The notes beneath the pieces are model-generated. The model was not told the origin of the DNA, ran no database searches, and saw only the letters and a program-made list of their open reading frames with translations. Shown in pieces: positions 44,201 to 56,126 of a DNA stretch of 64,000 bases (position 1 is the stretch's first letter; the number at the start of each line of letters is the position of its first letter). Source of the stretch: Dactylonectria macrodidyma (lineage: Eukaryota; Ascomycota; Sordariomycetes; Hypocreales; Nectriaceae); assembly GCA_020744425.1 (NCBI GenBank), contig JAGMUV010000003.1, positions 3,968,001 through 4,032,000 on the forward strand, given 5' to 3'. A program made the translations under genes and the position numbers.

Positions 44201-44394
44201 GAAGAGCTCCGTGATAGCTTGACAGAGGGCAGCCTCTGTATGCCTCTATAGACACTAGAGAAGATATCGGGAGTATAACGACTGGTCGTCCGCGGCTGGG
44301 GCCGTTCCTCGGCCTCGGAGTCGGAAAACGTGGAGTAGTCGTCGTTCGGGGCACGAGGGTCCTGGCTAACAGTCAGTTCCGAAGGGTCGGCCAT
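41209..44394 (-). CDS. Kelch-repeat and BTB domain protein (Ral2-like)
   Basis: Single exon, 1061 aa from the ATG at 44394 (gccATGGCC). The frame extends upstream to 44523 without an ATG. The N-terminus is long, disordered and Ser/Pro-rich (residues 1 to about 240). Kelch-type beta-propeller motifs follow: LVGATTTILGDKLYVFAGR, PPPRYFHSMCPLGDTKMVCY, GRYAHCACILP, MVVVGGQDGGNNYIEQISVF and RRNTFVILGNRKRS. After them comes a split BTB/POZ-like region: ADMDILCIGGERIPVNSRIV plus WGPYFVQLLREG, a Ser/Thr-rich insertion, then YLTIQALLHFLYTSSLPP and ICSLLQISRPYRI-type text. This order matches fungal proteins annotated as Ral2-like regulators of Ras or cell-polarity markers; that role is by analogy. It is presumably cytosolic, with no TM. 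Confidence 0.85.
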   Translation of the reverse strand: MADPSELTVSQDPRAPNDDYSTFSDSEAEERPQPRTTSRYTPDIFSSVYRGIQRLPSVKLSRSSSILGLKSSSSPAPDTTPPSSSSSKPPESSALQHVRNLNLQYSLAKPLPPQPPLSPDFPDPPQVPVRKDLATVLESEGDEEEEEFSDIDLPVPPAVKMDSRTSTMDSNTSAPPPGHMYSQDQNAHDVNSSVSSFSSARQEGADENLKPRSTGSASGGPSPAVSQGKTPASVGGPSQGGPSTHLSGLMCNVHRTTGREPHALVGATTTILGDKLYVFAGRVLSRSRPAPLTSDLYELDLIRRHWTKLETGGDLPPPRYFHSMCPLGDTKMVCYGGMSPAPVQPPNGDPSSPEITVMSDIYIYDVPTKMWTFVPTQDTPQGRYAHCACILPSSATFSSHRAPLSALQHNPSSGNPNEGRIGINIVGTGGAEMVVVGGQDGGNNYIEQISVFNLRSLKWTSTQSLGKSCGAYRSVAAPLTPAVTSKIGRAYSNGMHNTEGGISQESREPGSSMLIYSNYNFLDVKLELQVRSSDGTLTEKPMTGTYSPPGLRFPNGGVIDTHFVVSGTYLTSSKQEYALWALDLRTLTWSRIDAGGSVFSQGSWNRGVLWNRRNTFVILGNRKRSLVDDYNHRRINFSNVCMVELEAFGFYDNPRKTSPLSGFISASCPYAGPGLSLARKAGYTAGGRYHSKASEDLGEKAFAMRELADMDILCIGGERIPVNSRIVGRRWGPYFVQLLREGTATQDGSDAITLRSTLASNPLRASAITITPNTRAAESNISMSTTLVSSGSSTIPPSTASTSASGGTMTSGGENNPNAAPTPRSLPPNSRPRCLYLPHTYLTIQALLHFLYTSSLPPPTSPLCTPQILCSLLQISRPYRIDGLLEAVVERLHALLDSRNAAAVFNATAMAAGGGRGIDGTLNPNFFVGGFDPVGAPTSTLDFSMDGTAMTPFVTDVQARAEGLTINTNVQHRPGSDEMSASSTSASGSEWSSSEIGGSEKEAFVWNGELSSVIGLQKRGLRGLMEGRRMRERTGTAPSAMPGAGYGGGPSQRVGLGIAGS

Positions 44395-47300
44395 GGCGAG
44401 CTGCTGGTTGCGACGCAGCGCGGGTGGCAAGGCATGGACTGGCACAACGAAGGACGGCAAGGAACAACAAAAGACAAGTGAAAGAAGGGAATGGCGGGGT
44501 GATGTAGGGACAATGCGACGCAAGGCAGGTGACTGGGGAGGACGAGGAGAGAGGACAGGGCCACATGATGAACCATGAAGAACCAGTGCGGCGGGGACCA
44601 GGCGACGGGAGATCTCACCCTGGTGTACCGAGTATCACGAACACGACCCAAAGCCAAGCAAAGGCGGGCCGGGGAACGTCACCGCTCGAGATGGGTCTCG
44701 AAGGCTAGACGGGGGGAACCGAGGCGAGCAAGAGAACAGACAGGGTACGAGGGCTCTGGAACTGGGCCGTAGAATGGGCCGGACGGAGCCTGGGCTGCAG
44801 AACTGGTCTAGAGACTGGACTGGGTGCCGGAGACTTGACGGCGAGGCGCAAATGAGGCGTACGGGAGGATCCCGTCAACGGTTTTTTTCCCAGTCGCTGG
44901 GCGCGGGGGTTGAGGCTCGGTCTGGAGTCAACGGCCGAGCTGGGGATGGCGGCACACGGGTGCCACGGGTTGGAGGCAAGGGGACGAAGAACGGACGGGT
45001 TTGACCAGGGGGGGTCTGTAATCTGGAGGGTACTATGGTTACTGCCAACTTGGTACAAAGTGATGAGTGATGAAGGGGACCGCAAGCGCAGGCAGGCCAG
45101 GGACGGGACGGGGCGATCGGTCGAGGAGGTTGCAGTGTGCAATTTCCGTAGGTTGGAGAAGGGATATGGCGATGTGCGATGTGGACACTCCGAGGTTTGA
45201 GGTCGACCGGTGCAGCACAAGCCCCCAGCTGAAGTGACAGACGTGCAGAATGGCAGAAAGCCTTAGCACTCGGGCACTCCAGGCCCTCTCAGGGTCCCCT
45301 TTTGGCCGCCCTGGTCGAAGCGTCAAAAGAAGAAGCGGTAGCGTAGCGTCAAGACAGTAGCACCAGCAGCAGCAGGCGGATAGGGGCGCACAGACACACG
45401 GATTGGAGAGGACTCCTCTGTGGAGAGAAGGGGAACCGAATGGGTGAAGGCTATTAGCGCGGGCGCCCGCGGCACGACAGAAGACGTCGTGGTGCGTTTT
45501 CCTGTCGGTCAAAACGGTGGAGCGGATCCCCTGATGAGGGTTAGTTGGGGCCGGGGGGGTTGCAGCGGCGCGGACTATGCAGCACTCTGACGTTTGATGC
45601 TCGCGCTTTGAAGGTTCGAGATGGATGATGGAGGAGGTGGAAGGAGAGAGGAGAAGTCGTCGAGGATGTGAGGGGGCGGGCGGTCCTGATCTTGTTGTAG
45701 CTGGAAACCCAACTGGTGGCGGGTGAGGATAACTGTCTGTGGTGTTGAAGGCCCAACACTGGAATGCGGAAGGCACCTGGTTGTTCCGTTGACCAATGGC
45801 GCCCCGGAATCCCAAAATGGCCATCACATTCAGACGCTCACGACCGTCTAGTGGACAGAGTGTACGACAGTTAGACGCTTGCCACTAATTAATTACTATA
45901 GAGTATCAACTTGTTTAGTTCTATTACGCGCAATAAGCATTAATCTCATCATATATTCACTACCTCCTTCACCAGTTCCCATTGGGTAATACCCTTCTTC
46001 TACGCCGCGAAACCGCCTCGCACTTGTCAAATAGAACCCCCCACCATGCGCTCGGAGACTTCTCACTGGACCTTTCTCTCCCCCAAGGACCCCTGAAACC
46101 ACGCACGAGCACACCTCTCAGCGCACATCCACCGATGCATTAGGCCCAAATAGGCCACCCACACACCTGCGCGCTCACAACACACCTTCTGAGCAAAGAG
46201 GCACAGCAAAGCGGGATGGATCCAACCCCAGCAGCCCTTTTTTTGTGTGTCTCTTTGACTCTGGCTTGCCGCGGCCGAGGGCGGAGGAATCTCAAACGAC
46301 GTCCCAGCGCCCCGTCGAAACAGCCGCGCTGCTGTGTGTGCAACTGGGAACAGAACCTACGGCAAGGCCCAAAAGAGGATGCCCCTAAAATACGAGCTTA
46401 CGAGCTTACGAACTGACGACGCCCCGGGCAACACACCTACGAAGAAGCAAATCTCGCTGTGTTATAGCTCCAGGATTTACTGATAAGTTGCTTTCGACTC
46501 GTCCTGCGTAATGGAGATCAACTTGTCGTTTCTGCCGGCACTTGTTTCGCCCGTCTCGATTAGGACAATCGTGCGCGGCGTGCGAGCATCGAAGTCATGA
46601 CACTACTGCACCTGCTCCAGGCCTTTTACAGGATTCAACTCCTCAATCGAGGGTCTGTGTGTTTTCTCGTCATGTGGCTAGAGTACGTACTACATACGTA
46701 CGTAGTAGCCGCCTTGGATGCGATCCCTTCTTGCAACCTGTGGAGATGAAGCCGGAATAGGAACTCCTTCGCCCAAGCTTGGCTATTGCTCCAGGGGGGG
46801 AAGGGAAAGGAAGCACACCACTTCCGCTCCTGCACGTGGGAAAAACTCCTTGGCATCCCTGCGCAAAACAACGTCCGGGAAACGCGCCTGAGACAATTCC
46901 GCATGTCGAGAGGCTTGGTATGACCGCATTGAAGGTTGTCTCGTGTCAAAAGCACAAGCCTCTCGAGTCTGTTCGCGAGTTGATGACGCCACCGCCTCGC
47001 CGCGGGAACGAGAGGCACCGATGGCAGCGCGGGCATCGACGGTCCCGAAAGCAGGATGCTACCAGCTGTAACCAACACGGTACACAGCACACCTCATACC
47101 TTGACACCTCGTTCTCCCCCGTCAACCCAAGCACTAACAGCCCCGGGTCCGATCCGCCTCCCCGGGTCGTTTCAGGACAAGCACCGTGATGGGACTGCGA
47201 AGCTAGCTAGCAAGGAGTTTGTTGAGTGAGTTGAAGCCTCACCGGATGAGGTGGCTTCTCCGGGCATTCGGGATAGGAGGAACATTTCTGGAAGCGTCAT

Positions 47301-48837
47301 TTCCCCTAGCCCCCGTGTTCCTTCGTCTCTCTTCTCTCGCCTCGGTCGCCGGCCCCGTCAGCAAGTCGCTTGGGCCATGGCTCGCGCAATGCCTTAAACG
47401 CCCGGGCCCTGGGTTGGCCCCGGACGCGCCTCCGATGACAGCGAGGCCAGGGCCTGGAAGAAGGTGGACACTGGAAGGAAGATAGACTGGGGGGGTTGGG
47501 AAACAGGGGCGATTACTCGTGCGAGGGAACTGGAACTGCCCAGTCATGTTCTACGATTCGACGTCCACGCTCAGATGCTTGACTCACCAGCATCACTACA
47601 TCGAGTCCGTGTCTTGATCGACACATCGCTTCGAGGGTTTGAGTTTTCGCAACACATCTACTTGCTTTACTTGGTATCGTTGTACGGAGTACGGGCGGGA
47701 CGGGATGCTCCATTGACTGGGGCACAGTTGGGATCCGATGAGGGTCGGTGGGTTCCTAGGATCAAGAGAAGATTCGGTGAGGCGTACGTATTAAGTTTTT
47801 GTCGGTGGGCATCGTGGAAGTGAGATTGTAGCAGCTATATTAACCTCCTATACGATGGTCAATAGCACAGGAAAGTCCTATATCGAAAAGGGGCTTCCGC
47901 ACGTTGGTCGATAATAAGGGTTGGTGGCTGCTGAGAGGCACTACGCTAGCCTGCCGCAAGAGGACATTGAGTTCACGTGGCAGACTTCCAGGATCATGCA
48001 AATCATTCCTTTCAGTGACAGCCCTGGTATGCAACCAACACGTCATGTGAACGGGTTTCACATTCTCTTTTCGTAGGAATTGTCGCGACCAAACGGGTTA
48101 TTTTGTGTGAAGAGAGAGTATGTGTTGAGATTCCGGGTTGCTGAAACAGAGTTGGTGGATCCATCATCAGTCAGCACCCACTTTTTGAAGGTGAGCTTGA
48201 TGCTTAGCTAAGACCAGGTATACCCCACCTTGTCCTTCGCCGACGGTCCGAAACCGCTGTAGCTGTAGATGCCTTGGTTGCTTGCGTGCCTTACGGAAGT
48301 CGTTGGATCGGTGGTTATTGATGCTGCCTTTCATAGAAAATGATTATTTTCTCACATTTCAGATGAGTGTTTTTTTCTCTCTCCAAGATCACGCAGGTCG
48401 TACCATTGCAGCTTCACAGCTCCGGCAGCTGTAGCTCGGACAGCTTCAGGGTCACAGCTTAGGAAGAACGGCCTGGACACAGCTTTCGTGGATCGCTGTT
48501 GGGCAACTTTTTTTTGGGGCACAAATGGAACTTTCGTTTTGATCATTTCTTCTTATTTCATCTTTGTAGGCGCTATTCCAGATGGCTTAAATCTAACCCC
48601 GTCCGCTTTTAAGGGAAGGTCCAATGACTGGAGGAACCAGGTGAGAATCAATGGTTCCGAAACCCAAGGCACGTCGCCTGTCCGTACTCGTCTCTTTTTC
48701 TCAAGACATGGCAGTGACTGCGCACCTCCTCAGGCCAGTCGTACTGAATCAACTCGTCTTTTACCCAGCTCCGGCCTGTTTAGCTCATCTTCTCGGTATC
48801 ATGGTATGGCGGTGGAGGATAGGAGAGAGAGAGGCAT
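44395..48837. other. Long intergenic region between kelch and peroxiredoxin genes
   Basis: 4.4 kb with no gene I can support. It begins with the kelch promoter and probably a long 5' UTR. Many small frames are present on both strands, some long (45039-45827, minus), but all are low-complexity, Pro/Ser/His/Arg-rich and motif-free. A palindromic ctacatacgtacgtag is at about 46690. I see no tRNA, repeat array or transposon. Confidence 0.4.
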
Positions 48838-49591
48838 CTACTGGGGGGTAGCCTGCTCCTTGGCGAGGGGAGTGAATCGGAGGTAGGGCTTGACGATGCG
48901 GAACTCGGGGAAGAGAGTCTTGGCCTCCTCGTTCTTGACGGAGGGGTGGACAATGACATCGTCACCGGGGACCCAGTTAATAGGGGTGGTGATGCGGTGC
49001 TTGTCACCGGTCTGGAGAGAGTCGATGATGCGGAGGACCTCGTTGGCGTTGCGGCCGGTGGAGGCGGGGTAGGAGAGGATGGTGCGGATGGTCTTCTTGG
49101 GGTCGATGAAGTAGACGGAGCGGATGGTGAAGGCGATGCCCTTCTCATCAACGTTGGTGGCATCCTGGTGGTCGATCCTGGTGGGAGAAGAGTGTTAGTT
49201 TGCGTCATTCAACTCTGGGCATCAACCGCAGCGGAGATCTGTCGACTTACATGTCGTAGAGAAGGGAAACCTGGCGCTGCTTGTCGCCAATGATGGGGAA
49301 GGTGACGTTGCCGCCGGTGACCTCGGCAATGTCCTTGATCCAGCCCTCGTGGGACTCGATGGTGTTGGCGGACAGGCCGATGGGCTTGACGCCGCGCTTG
49401 GCAAATTCAGGGCCAAGCTTGGCAAAGGCGCCAAGCTCAGTGGTGCACACGGGGGTGTAGTCCTCGGGGTGGGAGAAGAGGATGACCCAGTTGTCGCCGA
49501 TGAACTCGTGGAAGTCGATGGGGCCCTGGGTCGTCTCGGCCTTGAAGTTGGGGGCGATGGAGCCCAGACGGAGGGGAGCGGGAGTAGCCAT
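48838..49591 (-). CDS. 1-Cys peroxiredoxin (Prx6 class)
   Basis: Two exons (49591-49251 and 49177-48838) with a 73-nt intron (GTAAGT...CACCAG) joining LLYDM to IDHQDATN; 226 aa, the usual size. It reduces hydrogen and organic peroxides. The peroxidatic Cys is Cys49 in the motif HPEDYTPVCTTELG, and Arg of the active site is likely in SYPASTGRNANEVLR. The C-terminal domain (VPGDDVIVHPSV...FPEFRIVKPYLRFTP) is that of the 1-Cys/Prx6 class, with no resolving Cys. There is no mitochondrial presequence at the ATG at 49591, so a cytosolic or nuclear site is likely, unlike yeast mitochondrial Prx1. A short leader of about 100 nt rich in GA repeats precedes the start. Confidence 0.93.
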
Positions 49592-52012
49592 TGTGTCTGT
49601 TTTGAGAGGAAGATGAGGGATGGGTGAAGAAAGGTTGATGATCAGAGTTTGAGAGGAAGAAGAGAGAAGAGGGGGTCAAGCTCCGCGAGGCTCAGGCGGG
49701 GGCGGCTTATATAGACACATGCGAGAAGGAGAAGAAGGAGGAGGGGTCTCTACCTTGAGCGGCAGCAAAGGTGGCCGGTACGAACTCCGTGATGGAACCC
49801 CAACGCCAACTAATTAGAGGCACGCACGCACTCGGTGGGCACAGCAACTACTAACCTACCCACGATGCCCAATGGAACCTAGAACCTTGAGGGGGCTTGG
49901 CCTTGGCTCGGGAGAGACAGAAAAAGAAAGGCAGCGAGTCCGTGGAGATTCCTAAGCTGAGAGGCGTCGCGCCGGTTGCGCAGCACCACGCCCCTCCCCA
50001 GAACAGAGGAGAGGGACGATCCAGACCCGCTTCCGTCTTTCAATTTCCAGGCTGGGCGAAACTTAGCAAAAGCAGTTGCCGACCTAAAAAGATGTTCCCT
50101 TGCTGCGGTGATGATTCGCACCCGTTTGCAAAGGGGACATGGGGGAGGGGGATGGAGGGATGATGACCTATCACGCCACACCACCAATTGCGGTTTGTAG
50201 GCTGTTGGCGTTGATTGTTGACGGGCTTAAATTCACGGGCTTCAGGTGACAGTTTGCAATAGGCAGGAACGCATCCACGGGATGACTAATGTGACGATGG
50301 ACTCAGAGCTGCTCCCTGGCAGATGATTGAAGCTCCAACACCTACCAAAAGCATCCAACTGAAGCCGTAACCACAGACAACTTTGTTATTGTCTCAGTGT
50401 TGAAGCTCAACCAGAGAATGCCAAAAAGTTGCCCCGCGCTAACGACCTCGACCCCTCCAGTCCCTTCGCTCGTCATTCTCCAACCCCGCCATCCACCACC
50501 CGAAATTTAAACACAAATTTACACCATCCCCTCTCCTCCCCCTCTTTAGCGCTGCAAGCCCGCGAGGCGCAAGCCTTAAAACGACACTTGCAGCCCTCTC
50601 TGCCCTGTGCGAATGGTGAAAATACGCTCTCCGACCCCTCGTTGGCCCTCCCGAAAGCGGCAAGGCGGCGTATTGCGTGCTGCGCGGGCGTCGCTATTGG
50701 CTGTGGACGGCGCATTGTGCCATCGTCAGTGTCAATGCTGCCATCGCCTCGTGCCTGACGCCATCGTCGCAATAATTGCTGTATGATGATAGATGATGAG
50801 GAAAAGAGGGAGCTTTGGGCATTTGGTTCTGGGTCCTCGGGGCGGGGTTGCGTCGGAACTCGGCCCTTGTTCTCAGTGGCTCTCTTCGCCTTGTCTCGCG
50901 TAAGACGAGAAACAATGTTTCCGCGTTTTGAACCGGAAATAGTCCAGTTCATTTCTGGAGTAAACACGGGAGGATCCTTTTATGTTACTGAGAGATGGGT
51001 ATACAGCTTGGGCCGTACACTGCGCGTTTCTATGTTGACTCCCTTCGACCTGTGGTAATGCATACCTTGATAGGTACCTACATCCCGTCCCACGCAACGA
51101 GATGGAATCTGTGGATATTAGCGCACGAGGTGCAGCTACGTGCAGTGTCGCGTTGCTTCTGCTTGTTTCTTGACAAGCCAAGCCCATGACACAATCCGCC
51201 ATCACATCGCGTAGTTGCGCCATCCCTGTTCACGCGTCAATCCGGCATCGGGTTGGTTGCCTTTTCTTCCCTTGCTTCTTCCTTTCCCCTCTTCCCTAGG
51301 TCTCACCAAACTCGATACCCCCCCAGCGCTTGGCCCCCCGCCGATATCCTCAAACTACCGACCATTTTTCGAGGTCAATGTTGCCTTGTTCCCGCCCGAG
51401 CCGTCCGATCCACAGCCGTTCAGAGGCGATAGTCGCATTGCATCATAACGTCAACCCCTCCTCTAGATTCCCTAGTAAAGTCGTATATCTAACTACGCCG
51501 CTCATAATAGCACGTAACAGCAGGTGAAAGTGACGGGATCTGTAAGTATTTCCGCAAGATAAGAGATAATACGGAAACTCGCTCATATGCCGTGTCATCT
51601 TATTGGCAATGATTACGCCTGGTGTTGGGCACCCTTGAGTGTGATGTAATCATTCGGCGCTTATCTGCCCGCGTATCTTATCAGTCTCAAATGGCTGGCT
51701 CTCTCCCAGAAACACTTCTCCTTACAAGTTGTAACTCACTATCAGAGCCATGTAAACGCCTAGGCAATTAGGCTATTTGCATATCTTCAGCATCTATTGC
51801 AATACACATCGTCTCCACTCCCTCCACTGTTCACTCCCGACCTCTCTTCAACCCCAGCCCTCTCTTCACCTCTGTCCTCTCTTCACTCCACTCCTCTACT
51901 CCACCGTCATCAAATTCCACTCCGTATCGAGAACCAACTAGCGGAGCCATCATCACAAGCAACCCACCTGCCAGTGGGTGCTTGTACCGCTTCATCTTCA
52001 AAATTTTCCATC
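49592..52012. other. Intergenic between peroxiredoxin and tRNA-Arg
   Basis: 2.4 kb. It contains the peroxiredoxin promoter. The open frames at 50429-50967 and 51215-51527 are on opposite strands and motif-free. No gene supported. Confidence 0.4.
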
Positions 52013-52102
52013 GGCCGCGTGGCCTAATGGCTAAGGCGCTAGATTTCGGTTCACCGATCTCCCATTCTCTAGAGATTCCAGGTTCGACTCCTGGCGTGGT
52101 CG
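52013..52102 (+). tRNA. tRNA-Arg (anticodon TCG), with 17-nt intron
   Basis: The full cloverleaf can be folded by eye. The acceptor stem GGCCGCG pairs with CGTGGTC (two G-U pairs), with discriminator G at 52102. The D arm runs GCC...GGC. The anticodon stem CTAGA/TCTAG encloses a loop with anticodon TCG at 52046-52048. The T arm is CCAGG-TTCGACT-CCTGG. The intron is 52050-52066, one base 3' of the anticodon as is canonical. A T-run at about 52136-52143 can stop RNA polymerase III. It decodes CGA codons. Confidence 0.93.
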
Positions 52103-52135
52103 TAGATAGAAGACGTGATGTCGTCTTCAATCCCT

Positions 52136-52143
52136 CTTTTTTT
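52136..52143 (+). terminator. Pol III T-run after tRNA-Arg
   Basis: A run of seven or more T about 35 nt downstream of the mature tRNA end, with a second T-run at about 52149-52156. It is slightly distant but the first strong run after the gene. Confidence 0.5.
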
Positions 52144-52875
52144 CCTACTTTTTTTTGGTCTCTTCTTCGATTGATATGGATTTTTGTGCCTATGGCGTAA
52201 GTAGTGAGACCGGAAGGTCGACCCCACTTTTCATGTCCACCAGTCGAACAGGTAGTCGACAGTTAGAATAGAAGTAACCTGGCTGATGGGACTGCGTAAA
52301 GAGGCTCTTTTGCCGAGTATGGCTTCCATAGTCTCATGTGGTCTGCAAGAAAACCTACCGATTGATAATAGGCGCGTGGGTGGTGGTACGATGAGAGACC
52401 GATGGTCGCCATGTCGTTGAGCAGACACGGAGCTGCTACAGTCGGACATGAAACTGATATGTCTCCGGCTCCTTTCGGGAAGGTCATGTAGAACCCCGGC
52501 ATGGTAGGAGGTAAGAGTTCGAGACGACATCTCAGTGGAACGTCTAGATGTTTGAACTCGATCGCATGGTAGAGCCGGCTCAATCGGTTCGTATTGCACT
52601 CTCTGAATTTGACGATGCGGCACACCTGTGACGTGGTGGCGTCGAGGTGATAATGGTGTCGTGTGAAATGGAGAGGATGGAGGTATTGAAACATGATACT
52701 CTAATGACGCCCATTGAACAATGCGGACTGAGCAATGATCAGAGCCTTAATATCACTAATTGATAGGATGGAAGTACATAAGTACTACCCTACACTTCAA
52801 TAAATTAGTCTACGAATTGTCATACATTAGTTTCACTCCTAAGGATACAGAGAAGTTGATTCTTCATGGTATGCA

Positions 52876-53160
52876 GTTTTCCTTCCGCCCCTTGTGTATC
52901 AAACGCTTCGCTTTAGTGGATTTGAGTAGGTGGGGGAAGTAGAGGATATATTGAGGCATAGGGACTGCCACCATACTCTTGCCCTCTGCTGGATCCCAGC
53001 CTCGCTCTGCCATGTCAATGTAGATGATCGTGACGGCCACAGGCAAGTACATAGGAACCAAGTCAGCAGGATGTTTTCGCGGGAAGGCCCCTAATATCGC
53101 CGTCATCTCGGACGGGATGGTGAGGAGAGCTAGAACGGGCCATGTCAGGTCCCATTGATC
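52876..53160 (-). other. Possible fragment of a membrane protein gene
   Basis: The minus-strand frame contains two hydrophobic stretches (VLALLTIPSEMTAILGAF; YLPVAVTIIYID) followed by GWDPAEGKSM and PMPQYILYFPHLLK, then a basic tail. The upstream part of the same open frame (to 53472) is less convincing, and the frame that looks coding at 53300-53626 is different. An intron or a frameshift may separate them. Family not recognised. Confidence 0.25.
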
Positions 53161-54489
53161 CTCCATTGATATCCCACGAGCTCTCATTGGGGGGCCTCTC
53201 TTTCCAGAGGCTTGCGGTGCAGAACGATGTGTGGGAGGCTGTATGGCGAATTCCGATTTCCACTTACCGTGAGACCCTAGGATGGAAAGCATGGACACAT
53301 CACAGTTCTCCAGCCGGGTTCCAGGTGTGTGCAGCAAACGGAGTGCGCTTCGACGACACAAACAGTCTTGGAAATAGGTGGATGACATTCCAACACAGAA
53401 AGAACTCTCCGACTTTGTCGCCCTGCCATCTAGGGCTGGCTCCCAGTCGTTCCAACACTTTCTTCCCAACAAGGGTAGATTTGGCGAAGGTGTTGCACGC
53501 CCGAGTGGGCATCTTCAACTGGATGGCCTCGTGTTCAAACACCCTCCATTTCGTCGTGGTATCAGCCTCAGTGTCTATTATGTTCTCTTCATTCCAGACC
53601 GGGCAGGTGCAGCCTTCGTGGACCAAGGCGACAGTTGTGATGTTGTCGGGTCCTTGCCGCCCTGCATCACCAAGGTAGATAGCGTGGTGGTCGAGGGGCG
53701 GACGATGAGCAGAGGAGCAAGTACTAGAAGCGTTTCTTCAAGTCGTGAGACTTTTCCCCGAAATACTAAACCTGGGTTCTCTGGTCAGAAGTCACTGCGC
53801 CTCCCAATGGTGATGTTCTGTGCACGGGTTTCTAAAACCCTACGCAATCGTTGTTGCAATTAAGAACTATCAACACGCTCCTTCACGCTGAACAAGCTTC
53901 ACCTAGAACGACCAAGCCACGAATTCTACCTTGTACCCTCACCCACTGCTGATGCTGGCAGCCTTGAAACCACACCCTACGCATTCTTTCTTTCCTCCTT
54001 GCACACTACCTCACCATGATCTTGGCCGACACACGACATCGTGGTATCCAGCCCGTATTCTGTCCCGCCCACCTCTTCATAGTTCCTCTCACAGGGAGTG
54101 TCTCGCGCAATGGCTCACCCGCATGAATCCCCCGGGCATAAAGACAGGCGAGTTTGCGGAGCTTCTCCAGCAGGTGGACTAGGAACCCGAAGATGCCCTC
54201 GATTCTCGCTGGCAATGCAGATGGACCTAGCAGTCCCAGAATCGAATTCTTCGGGACTACTAGGCATTTGTCGAGGTATGTTCCCGTAATATGTGGCTCT
54301 ATTCCCACTACAATTGGCAATGCATACTCAGATTCTTTCTGCCTAAGACGAACAAGATACCGATGTCGATAGCGAATGCGCTAAGAGATGCAAGCGCAAG
54401 CAAGGGGCGACGGGAAAATTGACTCTATTCAACACACAACTTCTAGAGCTTGCGAAATAAAAGACTCTCAAGACTGGCTTGGGCCCCGG

Positions 54490-55033
54490 GACAGCCCATT
54501 GCGATGGAGATTTTCCAGAAATCAACAGCGAGGCAGAAAATCCCGAGGCCGATGCAGAAGTTTAATTGGGAGCCGGAGCCCAGGCGCAGGCCTATGTAGA
54601 AGAAGAACTCTTCATGCCGCAGGACGCAACCAATAAATTGACAACTACCTCGAGGCTGTCCACAATTTCATGAACGTTCTCTACGACAACTCCTTCAACT
54701 AGTATAACGTCAAACAGCATGGCTTCTGCCCTCTCTGTGTGGACGACGATACGTCGACCAGGACCAAAAGGGCAGGTTCTGGGCTCCCAGCCACATTGCG
54801 CGTCATCTGAGTTCCATGCTTCACACTAGCTACGGTGTCTTCCAGTGCTGCGCTGAGAAGAGCAAAGCGGACAACGATGCCCAAGGTCTAGTACGCGAAG
54901 TCCGTGTCCTTGTCCACTGGGAGCCGATCTACTATATAGGCTTTGGTCAGCCAAACGGCCCCATCAATGAATCGGCTACCGAGAGGCTACCACAGATGCA
55001 AGGCCGGCCAGAGGGTGACGATGGCAAGGGATG
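54490..55033 (+). pseudogene. Broken zinc-finger-like gene remnant
   Basis: Forward-strand text resembles a Cys/His protein but is interrupted. The acidic part DGDFPEINSEAENPEADAEV is followed by a stop, then LGAGAQAQAYVEEELFMPQD and another stop. QHGFCPLCVDDD lies in a different frame from WAPSHIARHLSSMLHTSYG. Together these look like CPxC...H...H of a degenerate finger. There are at least two in-frame stops and one frame change, with no splice sites that repair them. It is weakly reminiscent of the finger families common in fungal accessory DNA. Confidence 0.35.
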
Positions 55034-56126
55034 AGCGGCTCTTCAAGAAGAGGGAAAGACAGCGGTCAGATGGAATCGAGATGACTTCAGAGGGGATGGC
55101 GTCGTGCAAGAAAAAGAGATGCAGGAACGAGTGCTTCGAAAACATCGCCTTCTCGCGCTGGTTCACCCTGCTTTCGATGTCACTGCGAAAGCTGAACTTG
55201 ACGGCCCATATCCAATCCCTGGACATCCCAGCCTCATCTACGGCTCTTAGGACCCATCTGAGGTTCAAGAATCCCATCAAGGTGACCATCCAAGTAGGCC
55301 CCTTTCCCGGCGTCATCCTAAGGCCGGCATGGGTTGTTTAAGTTCAGTTCGCCCAACTCAAGGGGCGGAAGAAAGGAAACCACACACCGTCAAGGATCGC
55401 CATGCTTCGTGTATTGGGACTGTATTCTATGGATGAGATGGTGTTTCTAGTATCACTAGTTGCTAAGGTATGAAGTTTTTATGGACCAATTTATTGCTCT
55501 GTTTACTTTTCTTATGTATTTTATATCTCTTAATTTAGTGTCGACTTATTTGCTCGTTCTGCATTGCTTTATGGGCGTTATTAGTGCGTGGCGTTCTCTC
55601 CTCTTGACGATACTCAATCCGTGACAACATGGAGTTCGAGTTATATGGACAATAGAGCGTCGTCCCAGAGGTAGGTGGCTGTGACCTTGCCCTAGTGGTG
55701 TCATCCACCCGGTAACAACAGCACCCTCATTCACATGTTACCGCCTCTCCAGTCACATGTAAACAATCACAAGCTTGCTCTTCAATATGTCATGCCAACG
55801 ATCTCGTTTAAACAGTCTTGGTGATGTCACTGAGTCTCGATCTAACACACCAATGCTACTCATACGCACGCTACTGCACTTCCTGGCACCACAATATGTA
55901 TCCCATGCGAACTAGCCCTATGCCTCACGATCGCCATGCCATGCAATGTTGATCCCATCCAACTCCAGACTACCATGCACCTCGTCTTGTGATGCGCTAC
56001 CCTAAAAATGAACGCGAGCGGATGCTCGCCGCCTCTTTCCGACATGACCGATTCAACTTCTACACTCCGTCTTGTCTACCTGTCACAGAGGTAAGTTTCC
56101 CAACTCCTCAATACCCTCTAGATATC

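Larger units (their letters stand above)
52103..56126. other. Region of unresolved and decayed ORFs
   Basis: Four kb with several coding-like fragments but no complete gene that I can build. On the minus strand at 52864-53160, text such as WPVLALLTIPSEMTAILGAF and VPMYLPVAVTIIYIDMAERG suggests part of a membrane protein. At 53300-53863 both strands are open. At 54490-55040 there is a broken gene (separate entry). The remaining part to 56126 is AT-richer and empty. Confidence 0.35.

Noticed and set aside
41209..44523. Signal-peptide-like N-terminus upstream of the kelch protein (HSLLSLVFCCSLPSFVVPVHA)
   Set aside because: The frame upstream of 44394 begins with TTG, not ATG, and kelch/BTB proteins are cytosolic. 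The ATG at 44394 is the start.
45039..45827. 262-codon minus-strand frame upstream of the kelch gene
   Set aside because: Low-complexity Pro/Ser/His/Arg composition, no motif, and overlapping frames on the other strand. More likely leader or intergenic sequence.
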